This document shows positions 16,261-25,483 of a stretch of 64,000 nucleotides of DNA, one piece after another (position 1 is the stretch's first letter; each line of letters starts with the position of its first letter). The translations under genes were made by a program, and so were the position numbers. The stretch covers positions 310,001-374,000 of the forward strand of contig NZ_BMVP01000002.1 in NCBI RefSeq assembly GCF_014650775.1, read 5' to 3'. The notes beneath the pieces are model-generated. The model was not told the origin of the DNA. It did not search any database and was given only the letters and a program-made list of their open reading frames with translations. This DNA comes from Streptomyces cirratus (GTDB taxonomy: Bacteria > Actinomycetota > Actinomycetes > Streptomycetales > Streptomycetaceae).

Positions 16261-17844
16261 GTGCCAGAAGCACCCTCCGCCGCCCACGACGCCCCGGACA
16301 CCGTTCTCGTCGTCGACTTCGGCGCGCAGTACGCCCAGCTCATCGCCCGCCGCGTCCGCGAGGCACGGGTCTACAGCGAGATCGTGCCCAGCACCATGCC
16401 CGTGGCCGAGATGCTGGCCAAGGACCCCAAGGCGATCATCCTCTCCGGCGGCCCGTCGTCCGTGTACGAAGAGGGTGCCCCCCAGCTCGACAGCGCCATC
16501 TTCGAGGCCGGTGTTCCCGTCTTCGGCATGTGCTACGGCTTCCAGCTGATGGCGACCGCCCTCGGCGGGCAGGTCGACAACACCGGCGCCCGCGAGTACG
16601 GCCGCACCCCGCTCGCCGTCTCCAAGCCCGGCTCCACCCTCTTCGAGGGCACCCCCGAGAACCAGTCGGTGTGGATGTCGCACGGCGACGCCTGCTCCGC
16701 CGCCCCCGAGGGCTTCTCCGTCACCGCCTCGACCGACGTCGTCCCCGTCGCCGCGTTCGAGAACGACGAGAAGAAGCTGTACGGCGTGCAGTACCACCCC
16801 GAGGTCATGCACTCCACGCACGGCCAGCAGGTGCTGGAGCACTTCCTCTACCGCGGCGCGAACCTCAAGCCCACCTGGACCACCGGCAACATCGTCGAGG
16901 AGCAGATCGAGGCCATCCGCGAGCAGGTCGGCGACAAGCGCGCCATCTGCGGCCTCTCCGGCGGCGTGGACTCCGCCGTCGCCGCGGCCCTCGTGCAGAA
17001 GGCCATCGGCTCCCAGCTGACCTGCGTGTACGTCGACCACGGCCTGATGCGCAAGGGCGAGACCGAGCAGGTCGAGAAGGACTTCGTCGCCGCGACCGGC
17101 GTCCAGCTCAAGGTCGTCGACGCGCAGGAGCGCTTCCTGACCGCGCTCGCCGGCGTCTCCGACCCGGAGACCAAGCGGAAGATCATCGGCCGCGAGTTCA
17201 TCCGCGTCTTCGAGCAGGCCCAGCTGGAGATCCTCCAGGAGGACGGCCCGGCGGTCGCGTTCCTGGTGCAGGGCACCCTGTACCCGGACGTCGTGGAGTC
17301 CGGCGGTGGCACCGGCACCGCCAACATCAAGTCCCACCACAACGTGGGCGGCCTCCCCGACGACATCGAGTTCGAGCTCGTCGAGCCGCTGCGCCAGCTG
17401 TTCAAGGACGAGGTCCGGATGGTCGGCCAGGAGCTCGGCCTGCCGGACGAGATCGTCCACCGCCAGCCCTTCCCGGGCCCCGGCCTCGGCATCCGCATCG
17501 TCGGCGAGGTCACCAAGGAGCGCCTGGACCTGCTGCGCGAGGCCGACGCCATCGCCCGCGAGGAGCTCACCGCGGCCGGCCTGGACCGGGAGATCTGGCA
17601 GTGCCCGGTCGTCCTGCTCGCGGACGTGCGCAGCGTGGGCGTCCAGGGCGACGGCCGCACCTACGGCCACCCGATCGTGCTGCGCCCCGTGTCGTCCGAG
17701 GACGCGATGACCGCGGACTGGACGCGCATGCCGTACGAGGTGCTCGCCCGGATCTCGACCCGGATCACCAACGAGGTGCCGGACGTGAACCGCGTGGTCC
17801 TGGACTGCACCAGCAAGCCGCCGGGCACCATCGAGTGGGAGTAG
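16261..17844 (+). CDS. guaA: GMP synthase (glutamine-hydrolysing)
   Basis: Converts XMP to GMP with glutamine and ATP. The 527-residue length is standard. The N-terminal class I amidotransferase has [16 protein letters not shown], nucleophile Cys91 in FGMCYGFQ, and VQYHPEV with its His. The ATP pyrophosphatase domain has the PP-loop LSGGVDSAV starting near 232. The C-terminal dimerisation domain ends in [10 protein letters not shown], the family's typical last residues. GTG 16261 leaves a 13-residue lead before the conserved DTVLVVDFG; the open frame reaches further upstream without support. The gene is divergent from the chorismate mutase leader and followed by a strong hairpin. Confidence 0.97.
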   Translation: MPEAPSAAHDAPDTVLVVDFGAQYAQLIARRVREARVYSEIVPSTMPVAEMLAKDPKAIILSGGPSSVYEEGAPQLDSAIFEAGVPVFGMCYGFQLMATALGGQVDNTGAREYGRTPLAVSKPGSTLFEGTPENQSVWMSHGDACSAAPEGFSVTASTDVVPVAAFENDEKKLYGVQYHPEVMHSTHGQQVLEHFLYRGANLKPTWTTGNIVEEQIEAIREQVGDKRAICGLSGGVDSAVAAALVQKAIGSQLTCVYVDHGLMRKGETEQVEKDFVAATGVQLKVVDAQERFLTALAGVSDPETKRKIIGREFIRVFEQAQLEILQEDGPAVAFLVQGTLYPDVVESGGGTGTANIKSHHNVGGLPDDIEFELVEPLRQLFKDEVRMVGQELGLPDEIVHRQPFPGPGLGIRIVGEVTKERLDLLREADAIAREELTAAGLDREIWQCPVVLLADVRSVGVQGDGRTYGHPIVLRPVSSEDAMTADWTRMPYEVLARISTRITNEVPDVNRVVLDCTSKPPGTIEWE

Positions 17845-17888
17845 GCCCCCTCTCCCGTCGGAGCGGGCCCGCCCGAGGCGCCTGACGA

Positions 17889-17918
17889 AGCCGCCGTTCC
17901 CTTCGGGGGGCGGCGGCT
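17889..17918 (+). terminator. Hairpin terminator after guaA
   Basis: AGCCGCCG (17889-17896) pairs with CGGCGGCT (17911-17918); CCC-TTCG-GGG inside extends the structure. It lies 45 bp after the guaA stop. Confidence 0.75.
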
Positions 17919-17990
17919 CCGCCGCGTGTATGGCCTCTTCGGGCGGCCGCCGGTACCTTGCGCCGCGACCCCGAGACGAAGGAGGGGGCC

Positions 17991-18806
17991 GTGGCCGAGC
18001 GACCCGTACCCGTGCCCGCGGAGCGGCTCGGCTTCGCGATGCCGCCCGTCTTCGCCACCGCCGGTCAGACCCGGGCGCACCGGAGGGAACGGCTCGCCGA
18101 GGGGCTGCGGCTGCTGGGGCGGCTGGGGTACGAGGACGGGGTGGCCGGGCAGGTCTCCGTACGGGACCCGGAGTTCGAGGACTGCTACTGGGTGAACCCC
18201 TTCGGGCGGGCCTTCGGTGCGCTCACCCCCGACGACCTGCTGCTGGTCGACGGGGAGGGCCGGGTGCTGCGGGGCGAGCAGCGCGTGAACCAGCTGGCCT
18301 TCGCCGTGCACGCCGCCGTCCACCGGGAGCGGCCCGGCGTGGTGGCCGTCGTGCGCACGCAGGCCCCGTACGGCCGGGCGCTGGCCAGCCTCGGTGAACT
18401 GCTGGCCCCGATCACGGAGGAGGCCTGCGCCTTTTACGAGGACCACGCGCTGGTCGACGCCTTCGCGGGGGCGGACGACCCGGCGCGCATCGGACGCGCG
18501 CTGGGCCCCTACAAGGCGCTGATCCTGCGCAACCGGGGCCTGCTGACGGTCGGGGACTCGGTGGACGCGGCGCTGTGGTGGTTCATCGCCGCCGAGCGGG
18601 CGGCGCAGGTGCAGCTGATCGCGCGGGCGGCGGGGAAACCGGTGCCCATCGACCACCGCGCGGCGGTGGCGACGCGGGAGCGGTTCGGTACGGACCTGGC
18701 CGCCTGGGTGAGCTACCAGCCGCTGCGGCAGACGGTGGCGCCCGCGCCCCCGCCGCGCGGAGCGGAGGGCCGCCAGACGAGTGACGTCAACATCATGAAC
18801 GGTTAA
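17991..18806 (+). CDS. Class II aldolase/adducin-domain protein lacking metal ligands
   Basis: A 271-residue protein with the class II aldolase fold (GYEDGVAGQVSVRD near 45, NPFGRAFGALTPDDLLLVDGEG, ALGPYKALILRN). Active members bind zinc through an HTH-type motif after the hairpin and through LRNHG. Here the first site reads VVRTQAPYG, with both His lost, and the second reads LRNRGLLT, so all three usual ligands are missing. It is therefore unlikely to be an aldolase and may be adducin-like or regulatory. GTG 17991 follows GAAGGAGG at ideal spacing; the TTG at 17958 is rejected. It stands alone between guaA and a membrane protein gene. Confidence 0.8.
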   Translation: MAERPVPVPAERLGFAMPPVFATAGQTRAHRRERLAEGLRLLGRLGYEDGVAGQVSVRDPEFEDCYWVNPFGRAFGALTPDDLLLVDGEGRVLRGEQRVNQLAFAVHAAVHRERPGVVAVVRTQAPYGRALASLGELLAPITEEACAFYEDHALVDAFAGADDPARIGRALGPYKALILRNRGLLTVGDSVDAALWWFIAAERAAQVQLIARAAGKPVPIDHRAAVATRERFGTDLAAWVSYQPLRQTVAPAPPPRGAEGRQTSDVNIMNG

Positions 18807-18823
18807 TCACCTGCTCTGACATC

Positions 18824-18876
18824 GTGCGCAATCCGGAGCACTGCCGCAGTGGTGCACAATTCGCTGGCATTGCACC
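18824..18876. promoter_or_regulatory. Repeated GTGCRCAAT boxes, possible operator
   Basis: GTGCGCAAT (18824-18832) and GTGCACAAT (18852-18860) are direct repeats 28 bp apart. GGTGCA (18851-18856) faces TGCACC (18871-18876). All lie in the 94-bp gap upstream of the membrane protein gene at 18901. Confidence 0.35.
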
Positions 18877-18900
18877 GAAGTTCAGAGAGGCGGCACGCAC

Positions 18901-20166
18901 GTGGCTGTCCAAGAGATCCCCCGAAGCACCCACGGCGGCACCTGCACCTGCGACGACTGCCCGCACGGCGCACGGGAGGGCCACCGGCGCGCGGTCGCCG
19001 CGTTCCTGGAGAAGCGGGAGGAGTTCGCCGCCGGACAGGGGCTGCCGGCCGCGGTGGCCCGCTCCGCCGGAGCGTCGCGGCAGTGGGTCTCCGACGAGCT
19101 GACCCTGTCCGCGCGCACCGTCGCCGACCGAAGCCGCGAGGCCGGCCACTCCTGGCTGTACCTGCTCTCCCGGCGGGCCGTCCTCACCCTGTGGATCGCC
19201 GCCGGAGTGCTGCTGGTGGTGCAGATCGGCACCGCGCTCGGCACCGGCTGGTCCACCGCCCGCACCGCCGGACTGCTGGCGGCGCTGGTGCTGGCCGGGC
19301 TGCTGACCCTCGCCGCCCGGGCGCAGTCGCTGCGCGGCGGGCTGCTGGCCCCGCTGGTCGGCGAGGACAACCGGCTGTCCACGTCGAAGGCGGTACCGAT
19401 CGCCTGGCTGGTGCTGACCGCCTTCGCCGCACTGCTGCCCGCGCTGCGCCTGGCCGCTTCCTCGCCCGGGCCCGAACGCCGGGCCCTGTACGAGGGGCTG
19501 GCGCTCGGCCGGGCCCTGCCGCTGCTGGCGGTGCTCGCGCTGACCTCGGGCGTGGCGGTACTGGTGCGCCGGGTGGTGTGCGTACGCATCATGGGCCAGC
19601 GGCTCCAGAAGCTGCCCGCGGACCACCCGAGCGGCGCCGACCTGCTGACCGACGACTCCGGGCGGGGGAGCTTCCCCGACGCGCAGTACGTGCTGGTCTC
19701 CACGGTGGTGCTGGCCTTCGCGGCGGTGTCGCTGGCCCGCTTCCCCGACCGGCTGCCGAGGCTCCCGTGGGCGCTGACGCTGCTGGTGGCGCTGTCGGCG
19801 GCGGTGTACCTCGCGGCGAAGTACGCGGAGGGCAGCCGTCCGCTGGTGCTGTCGGTGGTGCGCAGACGCGAGCCCGGGGACCTGGACTCGGCCGTCCGCC
19901 CCGGCGACGACATCGAGATCCGGGGCGTGGGATTCGTGCCGCCCGGGGCGCAGACACCGGGGATGCTGGCCCGGCTGGTGGTGCGGATCGGGGCCGTGCA
20001 CGTACACGTCCCGCTGGTGCCGGTGGCGGGCGGCTTCGCCAACCCGTCGGACACCGTCCTGACGGTGCCGGTCCCCGCGGAAGTGGAGCCCGGGCGCGTC
20101 GAGATCCAAGTGGTCACCGCCGCAGGAGTGGAATCCAACCGCTGCACCATCGACGTGGCCGAGTGA
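18901..20166 (+). CDS. Polytopic membrane protein with Cys motif and C-terminal beta domain
   Basis: Function not recognised. The 421-residue protein starts with a short cytoplasmic part holding CTCDDCPHG (residues 15-23) and a helical region (AAVARSAGASRQWVSDEL) that resembles a helix-turn-helix but is too weak to call. Six or so membrane helices follow from about 95 to 320 (for example VLTLWIAAGVLLVVQIG and TLLVALSAAVYLAAKYA). The last ~90 residues (PGDDIEIRGVGFVPPG...VVTAAGVESNRC) look like an IPT/TIG-type beta-sandwich. GTG 18901 comes after AGAGAGG. A DoxX gene starts 20 bp downstream, suggesting an operon. Confidence 0.7.
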   Translation: MAVQEIPRSTHGGTCTCDDCPHGAREGHRRAVAAFLEKREEFAAGQGLPAAVARSAGASRQWVSDELTLSARTVADRSREAGHSWLYLLSRRAVLTLWIAAGVLLVVQIGTALGTGWSTARTAGLLAALVLAGLLTLAARAQSLRGGLLAPLVGEDNRLSTSKAVPIAWLVLTAFAALLPALRLAASSPGPERRALYEGLALGRALPLLAVLALTSGVAVLVRRVVCVRIMGQRLQKLPADHPSGADLLTDDSGRGSFPDAQYVLVSTVVLAFAAVSLARFPDRLPRLPWALTLLVALSAAVYLAAKYAEGSRPLVLSVVRRREPGDLDSAVRPGDDIEIRGVGFVPPGAQTPGMLARLVVRIGAVHVHVPLVPVAGGFANPSDTVLTVPVPAEVEPGRVEIQVVTAAGVESNRCTIDVAE

Positions 20167-20185
20167 ACCGGGTACACATGGGGAC

Positions 20186-20689
20186 GTGACCCGAACTGAC
20201 GTCCCTTCCGCCGCCCCTTCCGGCCTGCGGGACCGCGCCGCCCGGTACGCGCTCCTCCCGCTGCGGATCTTCCTCGGCGCGACCTTCGTCTACGCGGGTC
20301 TGGACAAGCTGACCGACTCCGCGTTCCTGTCCGCCTCCGGCCCCGGTTCCATCGGCGAGCTGATGCACGGCGTACGGGACACCGCCGCGGTCCCCGCCCT
20401 GGTGGACCTGGCCCTCAAGGCCCCCGCCGGCTTCGCGGTGGCCATCGGCGTCGGCGAACTGCTCGTCGGCCTCGGCGTCCTCGCGGGCCTGCTGACGCGC
20501 CTCGCGGCGACCGGCGGTGCGCTGATCTCGCTCAGCCTGTGGCTCACGGTCTCCTGGGCCGTCTCCCCGTACTACTACGGCAATGACCTGGCCTACCTGA
20601 TGGCCTGGCTGCCGCTCATCCTCGCCGGGGCGCCCTACTTGTCGCTGGACGCGCTGCTGCGTTCGCGCCGGTCGCGGCGTACGGCGTAG
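20186..20689 (+). CDS. DoxX family membrane protein
   Basis: A 167-residue protein with four membrane helices. It has DoxX-family features: LPLRIFLGATFVYAGLDKL at the start of helix 1, AIGVGELLVGLGVLAGLLTR, and WAVSPYYYGNDLAYLMAWLPLILAG near the end. DoxX proteins are integral membrane proteins linked to redox homeostasis; the exact role here is not known. GTG 20186 begins 20 bp after the preceding gene. Its last 55 bases overlap the 3' end of the opposite-strand gene at 20635-20859, so the two transcripts are convergent and overlapping. Confidence 0.88.
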   Translation: MTRTDVPSAAPSGLRDRAARYALLPLRIFLGATFVYAGLDKLTDSAFLSASGPGSIGELMHGVRDTAAVPALVDLALKAPAGFAVAIGVGELLVGLGVLAGLLTRLAATGGALISLSLWLTVSWAVSPYYYGNDLAYLMAWLPLILAGAPYLSLDALLRSRRSRRTA

Positions 20690-20859
20690 CTCACCAGCCC
20701 GGCCAGGGCCGCGAGGGTGAAACCGCCGATCGTCAGCGGGACGACGGCGTACCACGGCGCGTCGGTCTCGCCCGTCGCGTCGAGCAGGTAGAGCACGCCC
20801 CCCGCGAGCAGCACCAGCCCCGCGATCAGCCGTCCCGGCTGGAACTCATGACGCCGCAC
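20635..20859 (-). CDS. Small two-helix membrane protein
   Basis: A 74-residue protein with two membrane helices (LIAGLVLLAGGVLYLLDA, VVPLTIGGFTLAALAGLVSY) and a basic C-terminus. The GTG at 20859 overlaps the TGA of the upstream PspC/LiaF-like gene by 14 bases and has GGAGGT 5-6 bases upstream, so translational coupling is likely. It may be an accessory of the envelope-stress module. Function unknown. Confidence 0.75.
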   Translation of the reverse strand: MRRHEFQPGRLIAGLVLLAGGVLYLLDATGETDAPWYAVVPLTIGGFTLAALAGLVSYAVRRDRRERSSASSDK

Positions 20860-22156
20860 GGGCCACCTCCACCTGTCCCACACCCGCATCCAGGTGCAGC
20901 TCGATCGTCCCGCCGGCCTCGGTGCCGGCGGCCGGGGGCAGGGTCGCCCGCCGGGTCTCGCCACCGCTCTTGATCCGCACGTCCCGGCTCGTCTCGCCGG
21001 GCAGCCGGATGTCGCCCACCCGGATCGAGATGTCGGTCTTCGTGGTGACCTCGCGGGGCACGACCACCTTGAGCCGGCCCGCGTCGATCGATGCCCGGAT
21101 GCTCAGGGTGCTGCCCTTCGCCACGTCCAGGCGGCTCAGGTCCAAGGTGGCGAGCCCGGTTCCCGAGGAGTACACCGGCCGTACGTCGGCCACCGCGGCC
21201 GGCCGCCACCGCACGTCGTGCCAGTCCGTACTCACGTCACGGGGCAGCACCGCCGCCCCCGCCAGCAGTCCGGCGGTGATCAGGGACAGCAGGATCGTGC
21301 CGAAGCCCGTGCGGCCCTTGAGGGAGGAGACCGCGAGGCCCAGCCCGAACACGGCCAGCGCCGCGGCCAGTGCGACCTGGAGGGCGTGCGAGAGGGTGCT
21401 GCCGTGCCACACCGCCGCACAGGAACTCCCGCCCGCCAGCAGCGCCAGCACGAACACCCGGCCGCCGATCCCGCCCGACCGGGCCGCCGCCCGGGCTTCG
21501 GGCGCGGCGGCCGCCGGGGCCGGACCGCTCGGGACGGCGCTGTCGTCGGGCCCCCACAGGTAGCCCGTCGAGCCGACGGGGCCGGTGGTGCCGTCCTTCA
21601 CCAGCGGATCCCGCCACCAGGAAGGACTGCCGGGCACCGGCGGCGCCTGGGTCTCCGGCGGTGGCACCGGCCGGTGGGCGGCCGCCGACCGCTGGGCCTC
21701 GGGCGAAGCCGGCTCCGGCGGGGCGATGGCGCGGTGGCGCCTGGACCAGTAGGCGGCCCCGCCGAGCGCCAGCACCACGAGGATCGAGAAGACCGCGAGG
21801 CCGCCGTTGTCCAGCATCGACAGGAACAGCGCGCATCCCACCAGCGCCGCGAACAGCGCCGCCAGCGTCGCCCCTTCGACCCGGCCCGTGAGCAGCCTCT
21901 TCGCCTCGGAGTCCTCCTCTTCGTCCAGCGGGAGGAACAGCCAGGCGAACCCGTAGAAGATCAGACCGACGCCTCCGGTGACCGCGAGGACACCGAGCAC
22001 GATGCGGAACACCACCGGGTCCAGGTCGAAATACCGGCCGAGCCCGCCGCACACGCCCGCGAGGACCTTGTCGCGTTTGCTGCGGCGCAGCGCAGGACGT
22101 CCGTCCGGGGCGGGGGCCCCGGCGGCGGCCGGCGGGGAGTCGTGTACTTCGGTCAT
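20846..22156 (-). CDS. PspC-domain membrane protein with LiaF-like C-terminus
   Basis: A 436-residue protein. The N-terminus has a PspC domain (KRDKVLAGVCGGLGRYFDLDP, then a hydrophobic hairpin ending WLFLPLDEEE). More membrane helices and a Pro/Ala-rich cytoplasmic loop follow. The last ~130 residues (LDLSRLDVAKGS...GAGVGQ-type strand repeats) resemble the ligand domain of LiaF/VraT-like proteins. ATG 22156 is chosen because MTEVHDSPP fits; the open frame extends 12 codons further. It is divergent from a PspC-containing histidine kinase and its response regulator, so the set looks like a LiaFSR-type cell-envelope stress system, with this protein as sensor or inhibitor. Confidence 0.85.
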   Translation of the reverse strand: MTEVHDSPPAAAGAPAPDGRPALRRSKRDKVLAGVCGGLGRYFDLDPVVFRIVLGVLAVTGGVGLIFYGFAWLFLPLDEEEDSEAKRLLTGRVEGATLAALFAALVGCALFLSMLDNGGLAVFSILVVLALGGAAYWSRRHRAIAPPEPASPEAQRSAAAHRPVPPPETQAPPVPGSPSWWRDPLVKDGTTGPVGSTGYLWGPDDSAVPSGPAPAAAAPEARAAARSGGIGGRVFVLALLAGGSSCAAVWHGSTLSHALQVALAAALAVFGLGLAVSSLKGRTGFGTILLSLITAGLLAGAAVLPRDVSTDWHDVRWRPAAVADVRPVYSSGTGLATLDLSRLDVAKGSTLSIRASIDAGRLKVVVPREVTTKTDISIRVGDIRLPGETSRDVRIKSGGETRRATLPPAAGTEAGGTIELHLDAGVGQVEVARAAS

Positions 22157-22287
22157 GGGTCCATGGTGACGGGCCGTCCGGGCCCGTGACATCCGGCCCG
22201 ACCCTGGGACAACCCTGATATCCCCCGGGTTGAACTGGGGGAACGCCCTGATGACCCCGGGCCCCCGGGCGTGTGACCATCGGTGAC

Positions 22288-23577
22288 ATGCCCGTAGCCG
22301 CCGCCCCCCGCATCCCGAACGCGCCGAAGGACCCCGAGGACACCCCGCACCGCAAGCTGTACCGCAGCGCCGACGGGCGGATGCTCGGTGGCGTCGCGCG
22401 CGGGCTCGCCGGGCACCTCGGACTGCCCGTGATCTGGGTCCGGCTGGTGTTCCTCGCCATGTTCATGTGGGGGGACGGCCTGGGCGTGCTGCTGTACGCG
22501 GCGTTCTGGGTCTTCGTACCGCTCGGCGTGGGCGGCCGCACCGGACACCGCTCCTACTTCGAGATCCTCCCGGACGGCACCCGGCGCCTGCGCAAGCCCG
22601 ACAAGGGCCAGGTCACCGCCCTCGTCGCGCTGTGCGCCGGCGCCGCCATCTACTTCTCGCAGCTGCGGGTCGGCGGCTCCAACGGCCGGTACGTGTGGCC
22701 GACGCTGCTCGTCGGCGCCGGAGTCGTCCTTGTGTGGCGGCAGGCCGACAACGCCCGCCGCGCCCACTGGAGCGCCGCCGCGGGCCGCCAGAAGCGCCTG
22801 CTCCAGGTCGGCCGGGCGCTGGCGGGGGTCGCGCTGGTCGGAGTCGGCCTGACCGTCTTCATCGTCGTACGGGGCTCCGCCGCGCAGCTGGGCAACGTCC
22901 TCACCGCCGCCCTCGCCGTCCTCGTGGGCACGGCCCTGCTCGCCGGGCCCTGGCTGATCCGGATGACCCAGGACCTCTCCGAGGAACGCCTGATGCGCAT
23001 CCGCGCCCAGGAACGCGCCGAGGTCGCCGCCCACGTCCACGACTCCGTGCTGCACACCCTCACCCTGATCCAGCGCGGCGCCGATGACGCGGGCGAGGTG
23101 CGCCGCCTCGCCCGCGCCCAGGAACGGGAGCTGCGGAACTGGCTGTACAAGCCCGAGGGCACCGGCAAGGACGAGGCCGAGGAACCCGCCACCCTGGCGG
23201 AGGCCGTGAAGAAGACCGCCGCCGACGTGGAGGACCACCACGGCGTCCCCATCGAGGTCGTCGTCGTCGGCGACTGCCCGCTCGACGAGAAGCTGGCCGC
23301 CCAGGTCCAGGCCGCGCGCGAGGCGATGGTCAACGCCGCCAAGTACGGTGGCGACGGCGGGCCCGTTCAGGTCTACGCGGAAGTCGAGGGCCGCACGGTG
23401 TTCGTGTCCGTACGCGACCGGGGGCCGGGCTTCGACATCGACGCGGTACCCGACGACCGCATGGGCGTACGAGAATCGATCATCGGCCGGATGCGGCGCA
23501 ACGGCGGGACCGCACGGCTGCGGTCCGCGCCCGACGGCGGCACGGAAGTCGAGCTGGAGATGGAGAGGGCGGCATGA
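22288..23577 (+). CDS. Sensor histidine kinase with N-terminal PspC domain
   Basis: A 429-residue kinase. The N-terminal PspC module (RSADGRMLGGVARGLAGHLGLP) is followed by about four to five membrane helices (to about residue 225). The dimerisation domain of the HisKA_3 type has AAHVHDSVLHTLTLIQ with phospho-acceptor His251. The ATPase domain has EAMVNAAKYGG and RDRGPGFD. There is no large extracellular sensor, so it is an intramembrane-sensing type like LiaS. Its stop overlaps the response regulator start (ATGA), so the two are cotranslated. GTG 22273 is an alternative start; ATG 22288 is preferred. Confidence 0.9.
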   Translation: MPVAAAPRIPNAPKDPEDTPHRKLYRSADGRMLGGVARGLAGHLGLPVIWVRLVFLAMFMWGDGLGVLLYAAFWVFVPLGVGGRTGHRSYFEILPDGTRRLRKPDKGQVTALVALCAGAAIYFSQLRVGGSNGRYVWPTLLVGAGVVLVWRQADNARRAHWSAAAGRQKRLLQVGRALAGVALVGVGLTVFIVVRGSAAQLGNVLTAALAVLVGTALLAGPWLIRMTQDLSEERLMRIRAQERAEVAAHVHDSVLHTLTLIQRGADDAGEVRRLARAQERELRNWLYKPEGTGKDEAEEPATLAEAVKKTAADVEDHHGVPIEVVVVGDCPLDEKLAAQVQAAREAMVNAAKYGGDGGPVQVYAEVEGRTVFVSVRDRGPGFDIDAVPDDRMGVRESIIGRMRRNGGTARLRSAPDGGTEVELEMERAA

Positions 23578-24278
23578 CAGAGGGCGGCATGACCGAGGAC
23601 AGCGGGGCGCGGCGGACCAGGAACGTCCGGGTGGTGCTCGTCGACGACCACCGGATGTTCCGCACCGGCGTACAGGCGGAGATCGGCGACACCGCCCGGA
23701 CCGGCGTCGAGGTCGTCGGCGAGGCGGCCGACGTGGACCAGGCCGTCACCGTCATCACCGCCACCCGCCCCGAGGTGGTGCTCCTCGACGTGCACCTGCC
23801 CGGCGGCGGCGGAGTGGAGGTGCTGCGGCGCTGCGCCCCGCTGATGGCGGCGGCCGAGAACCCGGTGCGGTTCCTGGCGCTGTCGGTGTCGGACGCGGCC
23901 GAGGACGTCATCGGGGTCATCCGCGGCGGTGCGCGCGGCTACGTCACCAAGACCATCACCGGCACCGACCTGGTGGACTCCGTCTTCCGCGTGCAGGACG
24001 GCGACGCGGTGTTCTCGCCGCGCCTGGCGGGCTTCGTGCTCGACGCGTTCGCCTCGACGGACGCCCCGCCGGTGGACGAGGACCTGGACCGGCTCACCCA
24101 GCGCGAGCGCGAGGTGCTGCGGCTGATCGCGCGCGGGTACGCGTACAAGGAGATCGCCAAGCAGCTGTTCATCTCCGTCAAGACGGTCGAATCGCACGTC
24201 TCCGCCGTCCTGCGCAAGCTCCAGCTCTCCAACCGGCACGAGCTGACCCGCTGGGCGACGGCCCGCCGCCTGGTGTGA
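23574..24278 (+). CDS. LuxR/NarL-family response regulator
   Basis: A 234-residue regulator. The receiver domain has the acidic pair DDH near 22-24 and the phospho-acceptor Asp72 in VVLLDVHLPGG. The C-terminal LuxR helix-turn-helix runs LTQREREVLRLIARGYAYKEIAKQLF...SVKTVESHVSAVLRKL. It is paired with the upstream histidine kinase through an ATGA overlap. A 15-bp duplication at the junction gives a second ATG at 23589, five codons in, which could also be used. Its targets probably include the divergent PspC/LiaF-like gene. Confidence 0.93.
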   Translation: MTEGGMTEDSGARRTRNVRVVLVDDHRMFRTGVQAEIGDTARTGVEVVGEAADVDQAVTVITATRPEVVLLDVHLPGGGGVEVLRRCAPLMAAAENPVRFLALSVSDAAEDVIGVIRGGARGYVTKTITGTDLVDSVFRVQDGDAVFSPRLAGFVLDAFASTDAPPVDEDLDRLTQREREVLRLIARGYAYKEIAKQLFISVKTVESHVSAVLRKLQLSNRHELTRWATARRLV

Positions 24279-24364
24279 GGGGCCGCCCGCCGCGGCGGTT
24301 GTGATCCACGACGCACCGGGGGACGGGAACCCCGGTGTGCGCGCCGTGCCTCTTGGCAGGCGTG

Positions 24365-25468
24365 ATGAGCTTGACCGGCACCCCCCTGTTCGCCACGGCG
24401 ATAGCCCTGACCGTGCTCGCCGTACTGCTGCCGCTGCTGCTGTGGGGCAGGGCGCGCGGGCCGGTCGTCGTACGCGTCGCCACGCGCTGCCTCATGGTGG
24501 CCTTCGCCCAGGTCACCGCCGTAGCGCTGGTGTTCGTCGCGGTGAACCGGGACATGAACTTCTACGCCTCCTGGGGCGACCTGATGGGCACCGGCAGCTA
24601 CGTCACCGCCGCCCCGGACCTCGGCCCGGACGGGCTCGGCGGCAAGAAGGCCGAGACCGAGCCGAAGGTGCGCCAGGACTTCCAGCCGGTCGAGGGGCTC
24701 GGTGGCCGCGTCAGGAAGACCGAGCTCGACGGCAAGGTCTCCGGGGTCAAGGGCGACGTGATGGTGTGGCTGCCGCCCCAGTACGACGACCCCGCCTTCA
24801 AGGACAAGAAGTTCCCCGTGGTCGAGCTGATCCCGGGCATACCGGGAACGGGCAAGTCCTGGTTCCAGGGCCTCAAGGCGCACGAAGTGCTGGAGCCGCT
24901 GATGAAGAGCGGCAAGGTGAAGCCGTTCGTCCTGGTCTCGCCGCGCGCCATGCTGCTCGGCAACGCGGACACCGGCTGCGCGAACATCCCGGGCAAGGTC
25001 AACGCCGACAGCTGGTTCAGCGTCGACGTCCGCAAGATGGTCACCGACAACTTCCGGGTCTCGGCGGAGGCCCGCACCTGGGGCGTCGCCGGGTACTCGG
25101 CCGGCGCGTACTGCGCCGCCAAGCTGGCGATCAACCACCCCGACCGGTACAGCGCGGCCGTCTCCCTGTCCGGCTACAACGACCCGGGGCAGGAGCCGTC
25201 GTCGCTGGTCGCCAAGGACCCGGAGCTGCGCCGCACCCACAACCTCAAGAACGTGCTGACGGCCGCGCCCGCACCGCCGGCGGTCTCACTGTGGATGTCG
25301 GGCGCCGAGCAGGACGGCTACCTGTCCGGCTTGGACCTCAAGGCGATCGCGAAGAGCCCGACCGCGGTGCACGCGGAGAAGGTGACCGGCGGCCACAACC
25401 TCGACTCCTGGTCCAAGCAGCTGCCGCAGACCTTCGACTGGCTGAGCAAGACGGTCAAGGCGCCGTAG
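24365..25468 (+). CDS. Membrane-anchored alpha/beta hydrolase, esterase family
   Basis: A 367-residue protein with two N-terminal membrane helices (ATAIALTVLAVLLPLLLWG; VAFAQVTAVALVFVAVN) and an extracytoplasmic alpha/beta hydrolase domain similar to the esterase/mycolyltransferase-like family. Nucleophile Ser245 lies in GYSAGAYCAA; a His follows in GGHNLDSW near the C-terminus. The oxyanion region is PVVELIPGIPGTGKSWF. ATG 24365 is chosen; a GTG 10 codons upstream is possible. A MITE-like element lies 16 bp after the stop. The substrate is unknown. Confidence 0.82.
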   Translation: MSLTGTPLFATAIALTVLAVLLPLLLWGRARGPVVVRVATRCLMVAFAQVTAVALVFVAVNRDMNFYASWGDLMGTGSYVTAAPDLGPDGLGGKKAETEPKVRQDFQPVEGLGGRVRKTELDGKVSGVKGDVMVWLPPQYDDPAFKDKKFPVVELIPGIPGTGKSWFQGLKAHEVLEPLMKSGKVKPFVLVSPRAMLLGNADTGCANIPGKVNADSWFSVDVRKMVTDNFRVSAEARTWGVAGYSAGAYCAAKLAINHPDRYSAAVSLSGYNDPGQEPSSLVAKDPELRRTHNLKNVLTAAPAPPAVSLWMSGAEQDGYLSGLDLKAIAKSPTAVHAEKVTGGHNLDSWSKQLPQTFDWLSKTVKAP

Positions 25469-25483
25469 GCTCCGGCCAGAGCA

